64,000 nucleotides of DNA from JAXLWB01 sp046328715 (GTDB taxonomy: Bacteria > Chloroflexota > Anaerolineae > Caldilineales > Caldilineaceae). Under the pieces are notes generated by a model that saw nothing but the letters and a program-made list of their open reading frames with translations, was not told the origin of the DNA and did no database searches. This document shows, in pieces, positions 17,462 through 26,354 of this stretch. The stretch is from assembly GCA_046328715.1 (NCBI GenBank), contig JAXLWB010000023.1:1-64000 (forward strand), written 5' to 3'. Position 1 is the first letter of the stretch, and each line of letters opens with the position of its first letter. The translations under genes and the position numbers were made by a program.

Positions 17462-17683
17462 TTAATGCCAGTTGGGGTCGAAGCAAAAGATGCCTTGCTG
17501 CATGGCAGTTGCAGAAGGAATGGCAAAAGGAAGCACAACCATTTGATCAGCCATAGGAGTTGCGTTATACTCGACATTCATCAGATTGACTCGCGACATT
17601 GTCTGCCGAACGTTGGCCCAGGTTGAGCCTTTTTGAGGGGAATAACGCTCTGCTTGCGCCGGTTCGGATGTTGGTTTCGGCAA
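17462..17683 (-). other. Doubtful small ORF
   Basis: A 73-residue open frame starting at an ATG, with no recognisable domain, no strong ribosome binding site and an ordinary composition. It could be a decayed gene end or chance. I list it only because the surrounding gap has no other candidate gene. Confidence 0.15.
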
Positions 17684-17790
17684 TGTTGAAACTGCAATGC
17701 CAAGGATAGTATGAGAATCCTACCACATCATTGCAGAAGTCAGAAAATTACCCGATTTAACAGATACGGTCGTACAGAAAGTCAAGCGGA

Positions 17791-17895
17791 ATTGGAAGCG
17801 CGGATAAGGCTGATTGTACGGATATATAAAGCAGATCGAGAGTATCCGAAAATCCGGCCATTATCAGCCAAATCAGTCTCATCCGCGCTTCCATT
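17791..17895. repeat. 25-bp imperfect inverted repeat upstream of the ABC pair
   Basis: 17791-17815 pairs with 17871-17895 (22 of 25 bases; core GGAAGCGCGGAT), with a 55-nt loop. It sits 66 bp before the start of the substrate-binding protein gene, where a leader or promoter would be expected. Confidence 0.5.
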
Positions 17896-17960
17896 CTCGT
17901 TTTGATTGGCGCAGGCATAGTACCTATTTTCGGGAAATCACTACCCAAGGAGAAAATTGT

Positions 17961-18932
17961 ATGAGAGTAAAGATCGCATGTTTGCTGGCAGTGGCCCTGT
18001 TTTTGATCAGCGCCTGTGCGCCTGCTGCTGCACCAGCAACCAGTAGCGGCAGCACAAGCAGTGATAGCAATGCCTCCACCGCCGCCAGTGGCGACCTGCT
18101 CGCCGATATCACAGCGCGTGGCGTGCTACGTATTGCTACCGATCCCGCCTACCCGCCGCAATCGGAATTGGTCGCCGATGCCAAAAAACCAGCCGACAGC
18201 AAATGCAGTGGTGAAGAACACGCTGCAGCCGAGTTTTCTGGCTTTGACATTGATGTGGCAGTGGCTATTGCCAAGGGGCTCGGCGTGGAACCCTGCTTTG
18301 TCACGCCAGATTGGACACTGATCACCAGTGGTGGTTGGGCTGGACGTTGGGACATCAGCGTCGGTTCGATGACAATCACCCCCGAACGCATGGAGAAGCT
18401 CTACTTTGCTCAGCCCTACTACACAACCCCCGCCGCCTTCTTCGTCAATAAGGACAACACAACCTTCACGGCCCCTGCCGATCTAGCGGGCAAGAAGATC
18501 GGAGCGTGTACAGGCTGCACCTATGAATCCTACCTGGATGGTACGCTGAAGATTCCAGGAGAGAATATCGAGTTTGTGGTGAAGGATACCCCGGCCAATG
18601 GCTACGAGACCGATCTGCTCGCCCTCCAAGACCTGGCACTGGGCGATGGCGTACGCTTAGACGCCGTACTAACTGCCCTGCCCACTGGTTTGGGTGCGAT
18701 CAAGGATGGATTGGCGATCAAGCAGTTAGGCGATGCTGTCTACTTCGAGTACTTAGCGCCTGCCATCGACAAGAGCAGCACACTCGATCCCAAGTCCTTC
18801 CTGGCCAAGGTGAGTGAGATCGTCAAGGGGTTACATGCTGATGGCACACTCAACAAGCTCTCGGAGACGCACTATGGTACGGATCTGGTGAGCGCAGCAG
18901 GGTCGTTTAATTTGGATGAGCTGAAGCAGTGA
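17961..18932 (+). CDS. Polar amino acid-type ABC transporter substrate-binding lipoprotein
   Basis: A 323-residue lipoprotein. I chose the ATG at 17961 because AAGGAG lies eight bases upstream and a signal peptide follows at once: MRVKIACLLAVALFLISAC, with lipobox Cys19 and then an Ala/Ser/Thr-rich linker. The mature part is a family 3 solute-binding protein: 'GVLRIATDPAYPPQ' opens the fold, 'FDIDVAVAIAKGLG' is the conserved helix, and 'SVGSMTITPERMEKLYFAQPYY' is the hinge segment. A CTGC pair near residue 190 is unusual for the family. It overlaps the permease gene by 4 bp. The likely cargo is an amino acid or related amine, given the neighbouring MttB and oxidoreductase genes. Confidence 0.9.
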   Translation: MRVKIACLLAVALFLISACAPAAAPATSSGSTSSDSNASTAASGDLLADITARGVLRIATDPAYPPQSELVADAKKPADSKCSGEEHAAAEFSGFDIDVAVAIAKGLGVEPCFVTPDWTLITSGGWAGRWDISVGSMTITPERMEKLYFAQPYYTTPAAFFVNKDNTTFTAPADLAGKKIGACTGCTYESYLDGTLKIPGENIEFVVKDTPANGYETDLLALQDLALGDGVRLDAVLTALPTGLGAIKDGLAIKQLGDAVYFEYLAPAIDKSSTLDPKSFLAKVSEIVKGLHADGTLNKLSETHYGTDLVSAAGSFNLDELKQ

Positions 18933-19762
18933 TCAATTCTAAAACCCTCGGCGCTCAATTTGCAGCGAAGGAGCGTCGTTCGCAATGGCTGCACGATCTG
19001 CGAGTGGGTGGCGTATGGATTGCGTTGGCAGTGGTGTTGCTGCTGATTCTGCTCCAGTTTCGCTTTGACCCTGCCTATATCTGGGAGAACAAGTGGTTTG
19101 TGATCGCCGGTTTGGCCACGACCCTCTATGTCTCCTTTCTCTCGATTGCGATTGCCACCTTGCTGGCCTTTGCCGGCGCACTGGGGCGGCTTTCCAATAA
19201 CGCGGTTTGGCAGGGAATTGCCGGCTTCTATGTCTCACTCTTTCGAGGCACACCGCTGCTGATCCAGATCTATCTGATCTACCTGGGCTTGCCACAGATC
19301 GGTCAGACCTTGCGTGAGGCGGGTTATCCTAGCTTGGCGAATTGGTTCATCTTGAGCGCCACGGTTTCCGGCGTGTTGGCATTGGCACTCAACTACGGTG
19401 CCTACATGACCGAGATCTTCCGAGCTGGGATTCAGTCGGTGGGGCGTGGACAATGGCAGGCAGCTTCGGCATTGGGGATGAGCAACTGGCAAACACTGCG
19501 CCTGGTCGTGTTACCGCAGGCCTTCCGCACCGTTTTTCCTGCCATTGTCAACCAGTTTATCGCCATGCAAAAGGATTCATCGCTGGTTTCGGTCATGGGT
19601 GTCTGGGAGATTACCTTCCGCGCCAACCGTTTTGCCCGCAAAGATAGCAAGTACATGGAGATGTTTCTGCTCGCCGCTGCGATCTATTGGATTCTCACCG
19701 TCATCTCAGAATGGATACAGGGAAGAATCGAGGCACGTTTTGCGGAGGCGGATAGAAGGTAG
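18929..19762 (+). CDS. Polar amino acid-type ABC transporter permease (HisM family)
   Basis: A 277-residue inner-membrane permease. It starts with GTG inside the stop of the binding protein gene (GTGA overlap), so the two are translationally coupled. Several membrane helices are visible, with the EAA loop 'AASALGMSNWQTLRLVVLPQAFRTVFPAIVNQF' near residues 175-210. The family is that of HisM/GlnP. No ATP-binding subunit follows; the next gene is convergent, so the ATPase must be encoded elsewhere. Confidence 0.9.
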   Translation: MINSKTLGAQFAAKERRSQWLHDLRVGGVWIALAVVLLLILLQFRFDPAYIWENKWFVIAGLATTLYVSFLSIAIATLLAFAGALGRLSNNAVWQGIAGFYVSLFRGTPLLIQIYLIYLGLPQIGQTLREAGYPSLANWFILSATVSGVLALALNYGAYMTEIFRAGIQSVGRGQWQAASALGMSNWQTLRLVVLPQAFRTVFPAIVNQFIAMQKDSSLVSVMGVWEITFRANRFARKDSKYMEMFLLAAAIYWILTVISEWIQGRIEARFAEADRR

Positions 19763-19766
19763 CATG

Positions 19767-19914
19767 ACGTGATGCGTGATGCGTGAAATTGTGGTTCACT
19801 GGTAAGGGTCTCTTGCGAGCGATAGCCCTCATACAAATGCCTTATGGCGAGTGACCGTCAGCAGCGAGATGGAATGATTATTGTAAATTTTCGACCGCAA
19901 ATCACGCATCACGT
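19767..19914. repeat. Long-loop inverted repeat between convergent genes
   Basis: ACGTGATGCGTGAT (19767-19780) pairs perfectly with 19901-19914; the loop is 120 nt. The left arm contains a direct repeat of GATGCGTGA. It fills the space between the permease gene (+) and the Vps62-like gene (-). Confidence 0.6.
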
Positions 19915-19933
19915 TTCACGCCTCCCCTAAACA

Positions 19934-21769
19934 TCACTTCCTCAACTCATTCAAATTGTCCCATAAGATGTAAATTCCCGCGCCAACCACGAAGATTACG
20001 ATAATCTGCCAGAAGAATTCATAGACTAGCACCAGGCTGGCTGCCAAGGTCAGCCCGATGTTGATGCTGGTAATCAAGCGCGTAATATGGCCGCGCACAC
20101 TGGCCTCGACAAAGGCAAAGAGTGCAATCACCGCCGAAAAGCCAAAGGCCAGATATTGCCGCGCAAAATAGAAGAGTGCGACCAGCAGCAATATCATCAA
20201 GCTGATGCTCACTGCCGCCCAAAGCTCGGCCACGCGGCTAAAACGTAAGGTGGCCAGTGAAGCTGGCTCATGCGCACGCCGAATGTGGCTGCGCAAATCG
20301 CCCCACTCCCCGTTGCGCCACTGGACAATGCGCAGATCGATAGCTTCGCTGAGCAATTGGCTAGCAGCCAACTTAGCTCGTAATTCGTCGGTCTCTTCGG
20401 AAAGTGACTGGATTTGGCGCTGCTCTTCCTGATACATGGTGTAAAGATGTGGCAGGTTTTCCATTGCCAAGCTGCGCACGCCCAAGCCTTGCAGACGTTG
20501 GGCACGCTCTTCGATGGCTACACGCAGTCCCTCCTGTTCCTTTCGCAGTTGCCCCTGTTCTTGCGCCAAATACTCTAGCATCTCATCGGCGGATGGTACT
20601 TTATCCAGCCCAGCCCAGCCGACCGGATCGTACCAGGAGCGACGGATGCTACCATTCCGGTTGTACTTGGGGCCAGCCGGTGCGTCTTCGCCCTTGAAGG
20701 GGTCACGCGTATAAAGCCCCCACAACCCACGGTAAAAGGCTGCCCAGCGCGGCGCCGGTTCGAGCAGTTCAGTCTCACTCCAGCGGGCAGCTTGGTCAGG
20801 GCCAATGCAGACACCGTCACCGCGCGCATAATCGACAAAGGGAATGCGCAGGATGTTGGCGAGATCGTCGCCGCTGCTCTCTGGCTCGGGGTTGCTGTAC
20901 TGGTGGAGTTGTTGCTTCCAAAAGCGCTGAATCGGGATCAGGACGCGCCAGAGACGCGAAAAGGTCTTTAGTTCCAGTTCAGTCAGGTATTCACCGGCGC
21001 GGAAGTAACAGGCATGCGAACCAGCACCCACATAGACCACCGGATGGTCGCCCACCTTTTCAACTTCGGCATCGTCCCAACGGCGGCGCAGGTCATCGCC
21101 GTAGTCGTCATGCGTTGCATAGGCCACCCATTCCGGTTTCAGGCGCTCCTCGACATCAGTGTTGGGCAAGTAGAGGCAGATCATCTCCCAGTCGGCCTCG
21201 TGATCATTGGCCCCGGAAAAGCCAGAACGCCAGTTGTTATAGGCGTAGAAGAACCAATATTGCAGCACCAGCCAGCGTTGTTGGCGCACAACCCTGCCAT
21301 AATAGACATGGTCACTGTTCTGCTGCACCATGTTCAAATAGGCAGTGTGTGCCACATTGGCCGCAGCGATCGGCACCCGCCCGCGTGCCAGAAGTGACAA
21401 CGAGAAGAGCGCATCGGCCACGCGTGCTGCATAACCAACTCGTGCCAGGCGGCCACGCCCCGCATGGAATGACTCAACCAGAAGGTGGAGTGGCTGGTTG
21501 GCTTGTACTCGTCGGTTGCGGCGAACCTCATTTTCGTTGGCCTCCAAACGCAGAAAAAGGCGCGAGCCGAACTCAGACCAACGGGGCTGGGCCAGGGCGT
21601 CCATCGTCAGTTGGCCGGCGGGGATCAGTTGTTGCGACGGTTCATTCGGGCGTTGCAGCCACAAACTACAGGATTCAATATAGGGTTCTACCCGCAGTGG
21701 AAAAAACTGTTCACCAGCAGTAAAACGTAGAATCGGTTCAAAACGGCGGAGCAGTTCTTGGTCAGTCAT
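19934..21769 (-). CDS. Vps62-like domain protein with coiled coil and C-terminal membrane helices
   Basis: A 611-residue protein taken from the ATG at 21769; an upstream in-frame ATG at 21832 adds 21 residues that do not look conserved. Residues about 160-270 carry 'NDHEADWEMICLYLP' and 'HPVVYVGAGSHACYF', the pattern of the Vps62/DUF946 domain (HExDWE ... HPVVYVxxGSHA). Residues about 410-490 are Glu/Gln/Leu-rich and predicted coiled coil. The last 90 residues form about three membrane helices. The function of bacterial Vps62-like proteins is not settled. It is 67 bp downstream of a small membrane protein gene on the same strand. Confidence 0.6.
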   Translation of the reverse strand: MTDQELLRRFEPILRFTAGEQFFPLRVEPYIESCSLWLQRPNEPSQQLIPAGQLTMDALAQPRWSEFGSRLFLRLEANENEVRRNRRVQANQPLHLLVESFHAGRGRLARVGYAARVADALFSLSLLARGRVPIAAANVAHTAYLNMVQQNSDHVYYGRVVRQQRWLVLQYWFFYAYNNWRSGFSGANDHEADWEMICLYLPNTDVEERLKPEWVAYATHDDYGDDLRRRWDDAEVEKVGDHPVVYVGAGSHACYFRAGEYLTELELKTFSRLWRVLIPIQRFWKQQLHQYSNPEPESSGDDLANILRIPFVDYARGDGVCIGPDQAARWSETELLEPAPRWAAFYRGLWGLYTRDPFKGEDAPAGPKYNRNGSIRRSWYDPVGWAGLDKVPSADEMLEYLAQEQGQLRKEQEGLRVAIEERAQRLQGLGVRSLAMENLPHLYTMYQEEQRQIQSLSEETDELRAKLAASQLLSEAIDLRIVQWRNGEWGDLRSHIRRAHEPASLATLRFSRVAELWAAVSISLMILLLVALFYFARQYLAFGFSAVIALFAFVEASVRGHITRLITSINIGLTLAASLVLVYEFFWQIIVIFVVGAGIYILWDNLNELRK

Positions 21770-21836
21770 AGGCAAAAGTGGCAAAGTGGCGAGTGGTGAG
21801 CGGCAGGGAGCGAGTGATGTCGCAATCCACATTTGT

Positions 21837-22427
21837 TCAATCGAGTTGCCTGTTTTCGTGGTCGCTCAACAGTGGAAGATAGTTAATCTCTTCCGAGCGC
21901 TCAAATTGCAGACGGTCCAGCCACTCTTCTGGAGATTGCTGGCGACGATTGTCAAAGGCGATGCGGACATCGGTACTGTTGAGGTATAAGGAGAGAATGA
22001 TACCCAAGAGCATCAACAGGTAGAACCAATTTGATTCGCGCAGGCGCAGGGTGCTGTCAAAATAGATCAACAGGCAAGCCAACAGAATCCCTCCCTGACA
22101 GATGGTTGCCAGCAGCCAGGCCGCCCGCCGTAAAAGTGCAAAGCCAATCGCGCTCATCAACAACATTAGCGCAAAGGGGATGAAAGCACTCGCCAACAAG
22201 ATGGCTTCGGTTAAGGGACGCAACACAAAACTGCCCAATCGGGTCACTTCATTTACATTGACTTTGTCGATCTGTCCCCAATCCACCAGTGAGAAATGAT
22301 ACCAAACGATGCCTGTAACCACAGCCGCCTGGGATAGTAGCAAAAGTGAAATCGCACGGATCGGCCAAAGCAGTGGATGCGAAGGATGTGGTGTGCGTAA
22401 CAAAGGTGGCGTTGATTGATGTGCCAT
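21837..22427 (-). CDS. Four-helix membrane protein
   Basis: A 196-residue protein with about four membrane helices (near 30, 75, 105 and 140) and a charged, soluble C-terminus of about 45 residues. No family recognised. It precedes the Vps62-like gene by 67 bp, so they probably form an operon and may interact at the membrane. Confidence 0.55.
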   Translation of the reverse strand: MAHQSTPPLLRTPHPSHPLLWPIRAISLLLLSQAAVVTGIVWYHFSLVDWGQIDKVNVNEVTRLGSFVLRPLTEAILLASAFIPFALMLLMSAIGFALLRRAAWLLATICQGGILLACLLIYFDSTLRLRESNWFYLLMLLGIILSLYLNSTDVRIAFDNRRQQSPEEWLDRLQFERSEEINYLPLLSDHENRQLD

Positions 22428-22437
22428 GATTTAGCCA

Positions 22438-22543
22438 GTAGGACCGTGAGTCGGTAGGACCGTGAGTCGGTAGGACCGTGAGTCAGGTGGTCAGTGGACA
22501 GCGAGATGGTAACACTGCCCCACTGACCACCTGACTCACGGTC
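22438..22543. repeat. Word-repeat hairpin (16-bp direct repeats plus 24-bp inverted repeat)
   Basis: GTAGGACCGTGAGTCG occurs three times head to tail from 22438 (last copy ends differently). The last copy begins a perfect 24-bp stem: 22474-22497 with 22520-22543. It lies upstream of the 196-residue membrane protein gene and just left of the yjbQ remnant. Confidence 0.75.
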
Positions 22544-22569
22544 TTACTAAAAATTATCCGCTCCCAGTA

Positions 22570-22575
22570 TATAAT
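22570..22575 (+). promoter_or_regulatory. Leaderless-type -10 box of the yjbQ remnant
   Basis: TATAAT lies six bases before the ATG at 22582, so transcription would begin at or next to the start codon. There is no Shine-Dalgarno sequence. This spacing is typical of leaderless genes. Confidence 0.45.
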
Positions 22576-22581
22576 ATTCCC

Positions 22582-22683
22582 ATGCTTTGGATTCAAAAGA
22601 CGATACAGTTAGCTGCACGCAAACGGGGCTTTCATCTTATTACGGAAGAAGTGGCCGCTGGGTTGCCGGAAGTAGAGCAGTGA
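22582..22683 (+). pseudogene. yjbQ: Truncated yjbQ (UPF0047) 5' remnant
   Basis: A 33-codon frame beginning MLWIQKTIQLAARKRGFHL and ending at TGA. From memory this matches the first 30 or so residues of the YjbQ/UPF0047 family (secondary thiamine-phosphate synthase enzyme, normally about 135-140 residues). The rest of the gene is missing: after the stop comes a GACAGTAGGACAGTAGACC word repeat and then the sulfatase gene end. The promoter and start codon remain, so this looks like a deletion or rearrangement scar. Confidence 0.6.
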
Positions 22684-22707
22684 GACAGTAGGACAGTAGA
22701 CCATCGT

Positions 22708-24435
22708 TCAAGAGGCCAGCAGTGGCAGGTAGACATTGGAGAGGGGTTGCAGCCGTTCTGCTTCCAGGTTGGCCAATCGCTGTGCCAGATTGGAGCGCTT
22801 TGCGGCGTAGGTGGGATTGTTGTAGTTGGCGCTGGCCGGATTGGCAAGATTGTCTGTTTCGTTTGGATCGACTGCCACACCGCTGCCATCCAATAGGTGA
22901 TACATTTCCAATTGATCGGCCTTGATACCGGTTGGATCAAAGTAGCGGGCATATTTCCATTCGCCATCGCTGTCTTTGGCAATGATTCCTCGAATATAAT
23001 AGGGATAGGTGACCATTGGCTGTCCACCAACTTGCGGGATGCCATCTGCCTGACCGATTTGATCATCATCAAAGGTAAAGAGGATTTCATTCTGCACCGA
23101 CGAAGCTGAATTGGTTAGAATGGGCGTTAAGTCGTGGCCGTAGGTCATCCACCGTTCTGAGTGCGGCACTTCGACTATGCTGGCCAGCGTTGGAAGCAGA
23201 TCAATCAACGAGCCGTAGGCGTCCGTGACCTTTGGTTGTGGAAACAGCTTAGCGTTATGGATGATCAGAGGAATGTTGACCGTCTCCTCGTACATGTTGA
23301 ACATCTTTTGGCGCAAGCCACCGTGGGACAGACCCATTTCGCCGTGATCGGAAGTATAAATTACGATCGTGTTATCGCGGATTGCGGCTGGGATCGCATC
23401 CAACAATTCACCCAGCAGAGCGTCTGACTGTTTCATCAGCCCAGCGTAAAAATTTACATAATTGCGTTTCAGTTGTGTAGTAGTCACTGCCCCCAGCCCT
23501 ACGGCATAGACATTCAACGATTGGGCCTGGCAGGTTGGTTTGGTATCTAGATTCTCATCTAGCGTTGGCGGCAGCGAGATGCCCTGATCGAAGTCAAAGC
23601 CGGTGTAATTGTCGCAACCTGTTGTGCTATCCACTGCATCCCAACTTCTTGGGAAGGCCAATACATCATGTGGATTGCCCAACCCCACAATCAACATGAA
23701 TGGCTTGCTGGGACTCTGTTGGCCGGACAGGTAATTCACAGCCTGATCGGTGACTTTGCGATCCCAATCAGCACAGCCTCCAGCAAAATTTTCAACTGCC
23801 GCATCATTAGCAATTGTGGTTGGCTCCCAACCTTGGAAGCCAAGGGACGCAGCATCATCGCTGGTTGGTTCGCCGCCATCCTCATGTTTGGTGATGTGGA
23901 ATTTTCCCTTGAGGGTGACATCATAGCCAGCCGATGCTAGCATGTGGCCAAGCGTCTGCATCGAGTGGGCTAAGGGTGTCTCCTTCGGCGATTCGCTGCC
24001 GCCTACGGTTAGGGTGCGAGTTACGCCATGTTGCATCGGGTGCAATCCGGTCAAGAGTGTTGCCCGACTGGGGGAACACATGGCTGCATTACAGAAAAAG
24101 CGTCGAAAGCTCAAACTGTTGGCTAAGAGTCGTTGGTGGGCAGGCAGGTGGTTCACAGCCCAATCGGCGGGCCAATGGCGCGGGTAACGTTCTTGATCGG
24201 TGATAATCAGAACGATATTGGGTTGTTTGCCCGGCACAGGCACAACCCTATCGAGTGGTGAGAAGATCAGCGGATTGCTATTGCGGATCGTGCGCAGCGA
24301 AGATCCAACCAAGGTCATTCCAGCATAGGTCAGAAATTGACGACGGGTCAAAGGTATAGAAGAAGAAGAGGACAGGTAAGAATCAGATTGGGAATCAACA
24401 GGATTGGCGCTTTTTGGAGAGTCAGATACCGGCAT
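22708..24435 (-). CDS. Tat-exported sulfatase with C-terminal LPLL tail
   Basis: A 575-residue arylsulfatase-family enzyme. The N-terminus has a twin-arginine signal (TRRQFLTYAGMTLVGSS) after a Ser-rich stretch. Asp80 (LIITDQER) is in the N-terminal metal-binding position, and the active-site signature is C120-S-P-S-R124-ATLLTG, where Cys120 would become formylglycine. 'IVIYTSDHGEMGLSHGG' supplies the second metal-site Asp-His. The protein ends NVYLPLLAS, the same tail type as two other secreted proteins here. It is monocistronic. The substrate cannot be read from the sequence; exported sulfatases of this kind often act on sulfated polysaccharides. Confidence 0.88.
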   Translation of the reverse strand: MPVSDSPKSANPVDSQSDSYLSSSSSIPLTRRQFLTYAGMTLVGSSLRTIRNSNPLIFSPLDRVVPVPGKQPNIVLIITDQERYPRHWPADWAVNHLPAHQRLLANSLSFRRFFCNAAMCSPSRATLLTGLHPMQHGVTRTLTVGGSESPKETPLAHSMQTLGHMLASAGYDVTLKGKFHITKHEDGGEPTSDDAASLGFQGWEPTTIANDAAVENFAGGCADWDRKVTDQAVNYLSGQQSPSKPFMLIVGLGNPHDVLAFPRSWDAVDSTTGCDNYTGFDFDQGISLPPTLDENLDTKPTCQAQSLNVYAVGLGAVTTTQLKRNYVNFYAGLMKQSDALLGELLDAIPAAIRDNTIVIYTSDHGEMGLSHGGLRQKMFNMYEETVNIPLIIHNAKLFPQPKVTDAYGSLIDLLPTLASIVEVPHSERWMTYGHDLTPILTNSASSVQNEILFTFDDDQIGQADGIPQVGGQPMVTYPYYIRGIIAKDSDGEWKYARYFDPTGIKADQLEMYHLLDGSGVAVDPNETDNLANPASANYNNPTYAAKRSNLAQRLANLEAERLQPLSNVYLPLLAS

Positions 24436-24609
24436 AATGTCAGCCCCTTTTGAAAAGAAAAACTACAACAGGGCTACCATTATGCCAATTCTTTACTTTT
24501 TCGACAACTACCTATTCTTTCAATAAATTTTCATTACGGCCTTGATGGCATCACCGAGATACTTGCCATGAGCCGTAATCGTTGATATGACGGGGGCATT
24601 GAAGCCTCA

Positions 24610-25713
24610 TCAATCGAACAGGATGACACCTCGTGCCACACTTCCCCCTTCCATATCGGCAAAGGCGGTGACGATTTCGTCCAGGCGATAATGTTTGCTG
24701 ATCAGTTTGTCAATCGGCAGGCGTCCTGCACGGTAGAGGCTGAGCAGATGAGGCAGATCGACCTGCGGTTTGGCCGAACCGGCAAAGGAGCCGAGCAGCC
24801 GTTTATTCTGGAAGATCAAGGCACCGGCGGGGATTGGTACATCGACCTTGGTGGCATGCATGCCGCTGACCACGGCGGTGCCACCGGGTCGGGCAGCGCT
24901 GACAGCTTGGGCCATCGTGCTGGCCGCGCCAACGCTATCAAAGACATAGTCGGGACCGCCGCGCACGATCTTTTTCATCTCCTCCACGGCGTTGACCTCA
25001 CGGCCATTGATCGTATGTGTCGCTCCCAGTTCACGCGCCATCGCCAGTTTGCTCGGCATCACGTCCACAGCAATGATCGGGCTACAGCCTGCCAACACAC
25101 AACCAAGCAGTGCGCTCAAGCCGACGCCACCACAGCCAATCACCGCCGCCGCAGCGCCTGGCTTGACCTGCGCCGTGTTAAGTACTGCCCCCACGCCCGT
25201 AATCACGGCGCAGCCCGTGATGGCGGCCACGTCAAAGGGCACATTGTCAGGAATGGGGATGATGCCACTTTCGTCGATCACGGCATAGTCGGCCATTGTC
25301 GCCGAGCTAAGAAAATGTTTGAGTTGCACGCCATCTTCGGTCTTGAGGCGGGAAGTGCCTTCGGGCAGGATCGCCTGGAAGGTAGTCGAGGGAAAACGCT
25401 CGCAGAGATTGGGCAAACCGCTGAGACAGGTGGGGCACTGGTTGCAGGAAGGCAGCCAGTTGATCATCACTCGCTGACCGGGCTGGAAGCGGGTCACGGC
25501 TGAGCCGACTGCCTCGATGACGCCTGCTCCTTCATGGCCAAGTACAATTGGCGGCGTGGCGCGCAATTCGCCGCGCAGCGTGTGCAGGTCAGAGTGGCAA
25601 ACCCCCGCCGCCTTCATGCGCACCAACACTTCATGCGCCTTGGGCGGGTCGAGATCGACGGTTTCGACGGTAAGATTGTTGAGGGTGCGGGCGAGTGCGG
25701 CTTGAATTTTCAT
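24610..25713 (-). CDS. Zinc-dependent alcohol dehydrogenase (MDR family)
   Basis: A 367-residue medium-chain dehydrogenase of usual length. Catalytic zinc ligands are C39 and H60-E61 (GHEGAGV), with a third Cys near 167 (ITGCAVITG). The structural zinc site is complete: C90, C93, C96 and C104 in C-NQ-C-PT-C-LSGLPNL-C. A nucleotide-binding GCGGVG follows near 190. It resembles class III/NDMA-type alcohol dehydrogenases. The substrate is unknown. It stands alone between the sulfatase and a divergent acetyltransferase. Confidence 0.9.
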   Translation of the reverse strand: MKIQAALARTLNNLTVETVDLDPPKAHEVLVRMKAAGVCHSDLHTLRGELRATPPIVLGHEGAGVIEAVGSAVTRFQPGQRVMINWLPSCNQCPTCLSGLPNLCERFPSTTFQAILPEGTSRLKTEDGVQLKHFLSSATMADYAVIDESGIIPIPDNVPFDVAAITGCAVITGVGAVLNTAQVKPGAAAAVIGCGGVGLSALLGCVLAGCSPIIAVDVMPSKLAMARELGATHTINGREVNAVEEMKKIVRGGPDYVFDSVGAASTMAQAVSAARPGGTAVVSGMHATKVDVPIPAGALIFQNKRLLGSFAGSAKPQVDLPHLLSLYRAGRLPIDKLISKHYRLDEIVTAFADMEGGSVARGVILFD

Positions 25714-25811
25714 AGTCTTTCTTCTATGCTTAACGCATCACTTAGTGGGAATGTACAGTTAAACCTGATTCTAACACGTTAGCAATTGGAATAGAAAAGG
25801 CCAGAGCAACT

Positions 25812-26354
25812 ATGAACATTCGACCCGCACAACTTAAAGACGCGCCAGCCATGGCCCGCGTCATGGTAGATACCTATTTGACTGCCCATCACGGGCAAAT
25901 ACCAGAAGCAGCGTGGCAGAAGCGCAAAGACGAATGGGGCTACGCCGAATCGGAAGCTGGCTGGCGGCGCTCGATTTCGGCGATTGCTGACGACGGCGAA
26001 CAGATGTGTATTTGCGTAGCCGTAAATGATCGGGATGAAGTAGTAGGTGTGGTGGTAGGTCATCCAACCGAAACGCCACAGGTGGGAGAGCTTAGTGCAC
26101 TCTATGTGCGGCCAGAGGCGCAAGGGCAAGGCATCGGTCGGCAATTGGTGCAAGCGGCAGCGGCACATTTGGCAGCAATGGGTTGCACTGAACTGCATAT
26201 TGCCACGCTCGCCGCCAATGCCCCGGCACGACGTTTCTATGAGGCGATTGGCGGTACAGTGGTTGGAGAGCGCGAGTTTGACGAGGAAGGTGTTCTGCTA
26301 CCCGAAGTGGTCTACGGCTGGCCGGATATCGAAGTTTTTCTCACAGAGCCCTAG
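25812..26354 (+). CDS. GNAT family N-acetyltransferase
   Basis: A 180-residue protein of ordinary length for the family. Motif A is clear: 'LSALYVRPEAQGQGIGRQLVQAA' (near 95-117), the R/Q-x-x-G-x-G/A acetyl-CoA loop. 'ARRFYEAIGGTVVGE' is the typical motif B. It overlaps the 3' end of the DUF4058 gene by 14 bp in convergent orientation. Substrate unknown. Confidence 0.9.
   Translation: MNIRPAQLKDAPAMARVMVDTYLTAHHGQIPEAAWQKRKDEWGYAESEAGWRRSISAIADDGEQMCICVAVNDRDEVVGVVVGHPTETPQVGELSALYVRPEAQGQGIGRQLVQAAAAHLAAMGCTELHIATLAANAPARRFYEAIGGTVVGEREFDEEGVLLPEVVYGWPDIEVFLTEP

Noticed and set aside
24691..25503. 270-residue + strand ORF
   Set aside because: It is antisense to the zinc alcohol dehydrogenase gene, with a His/Asp-rich composition typical of such shadows.
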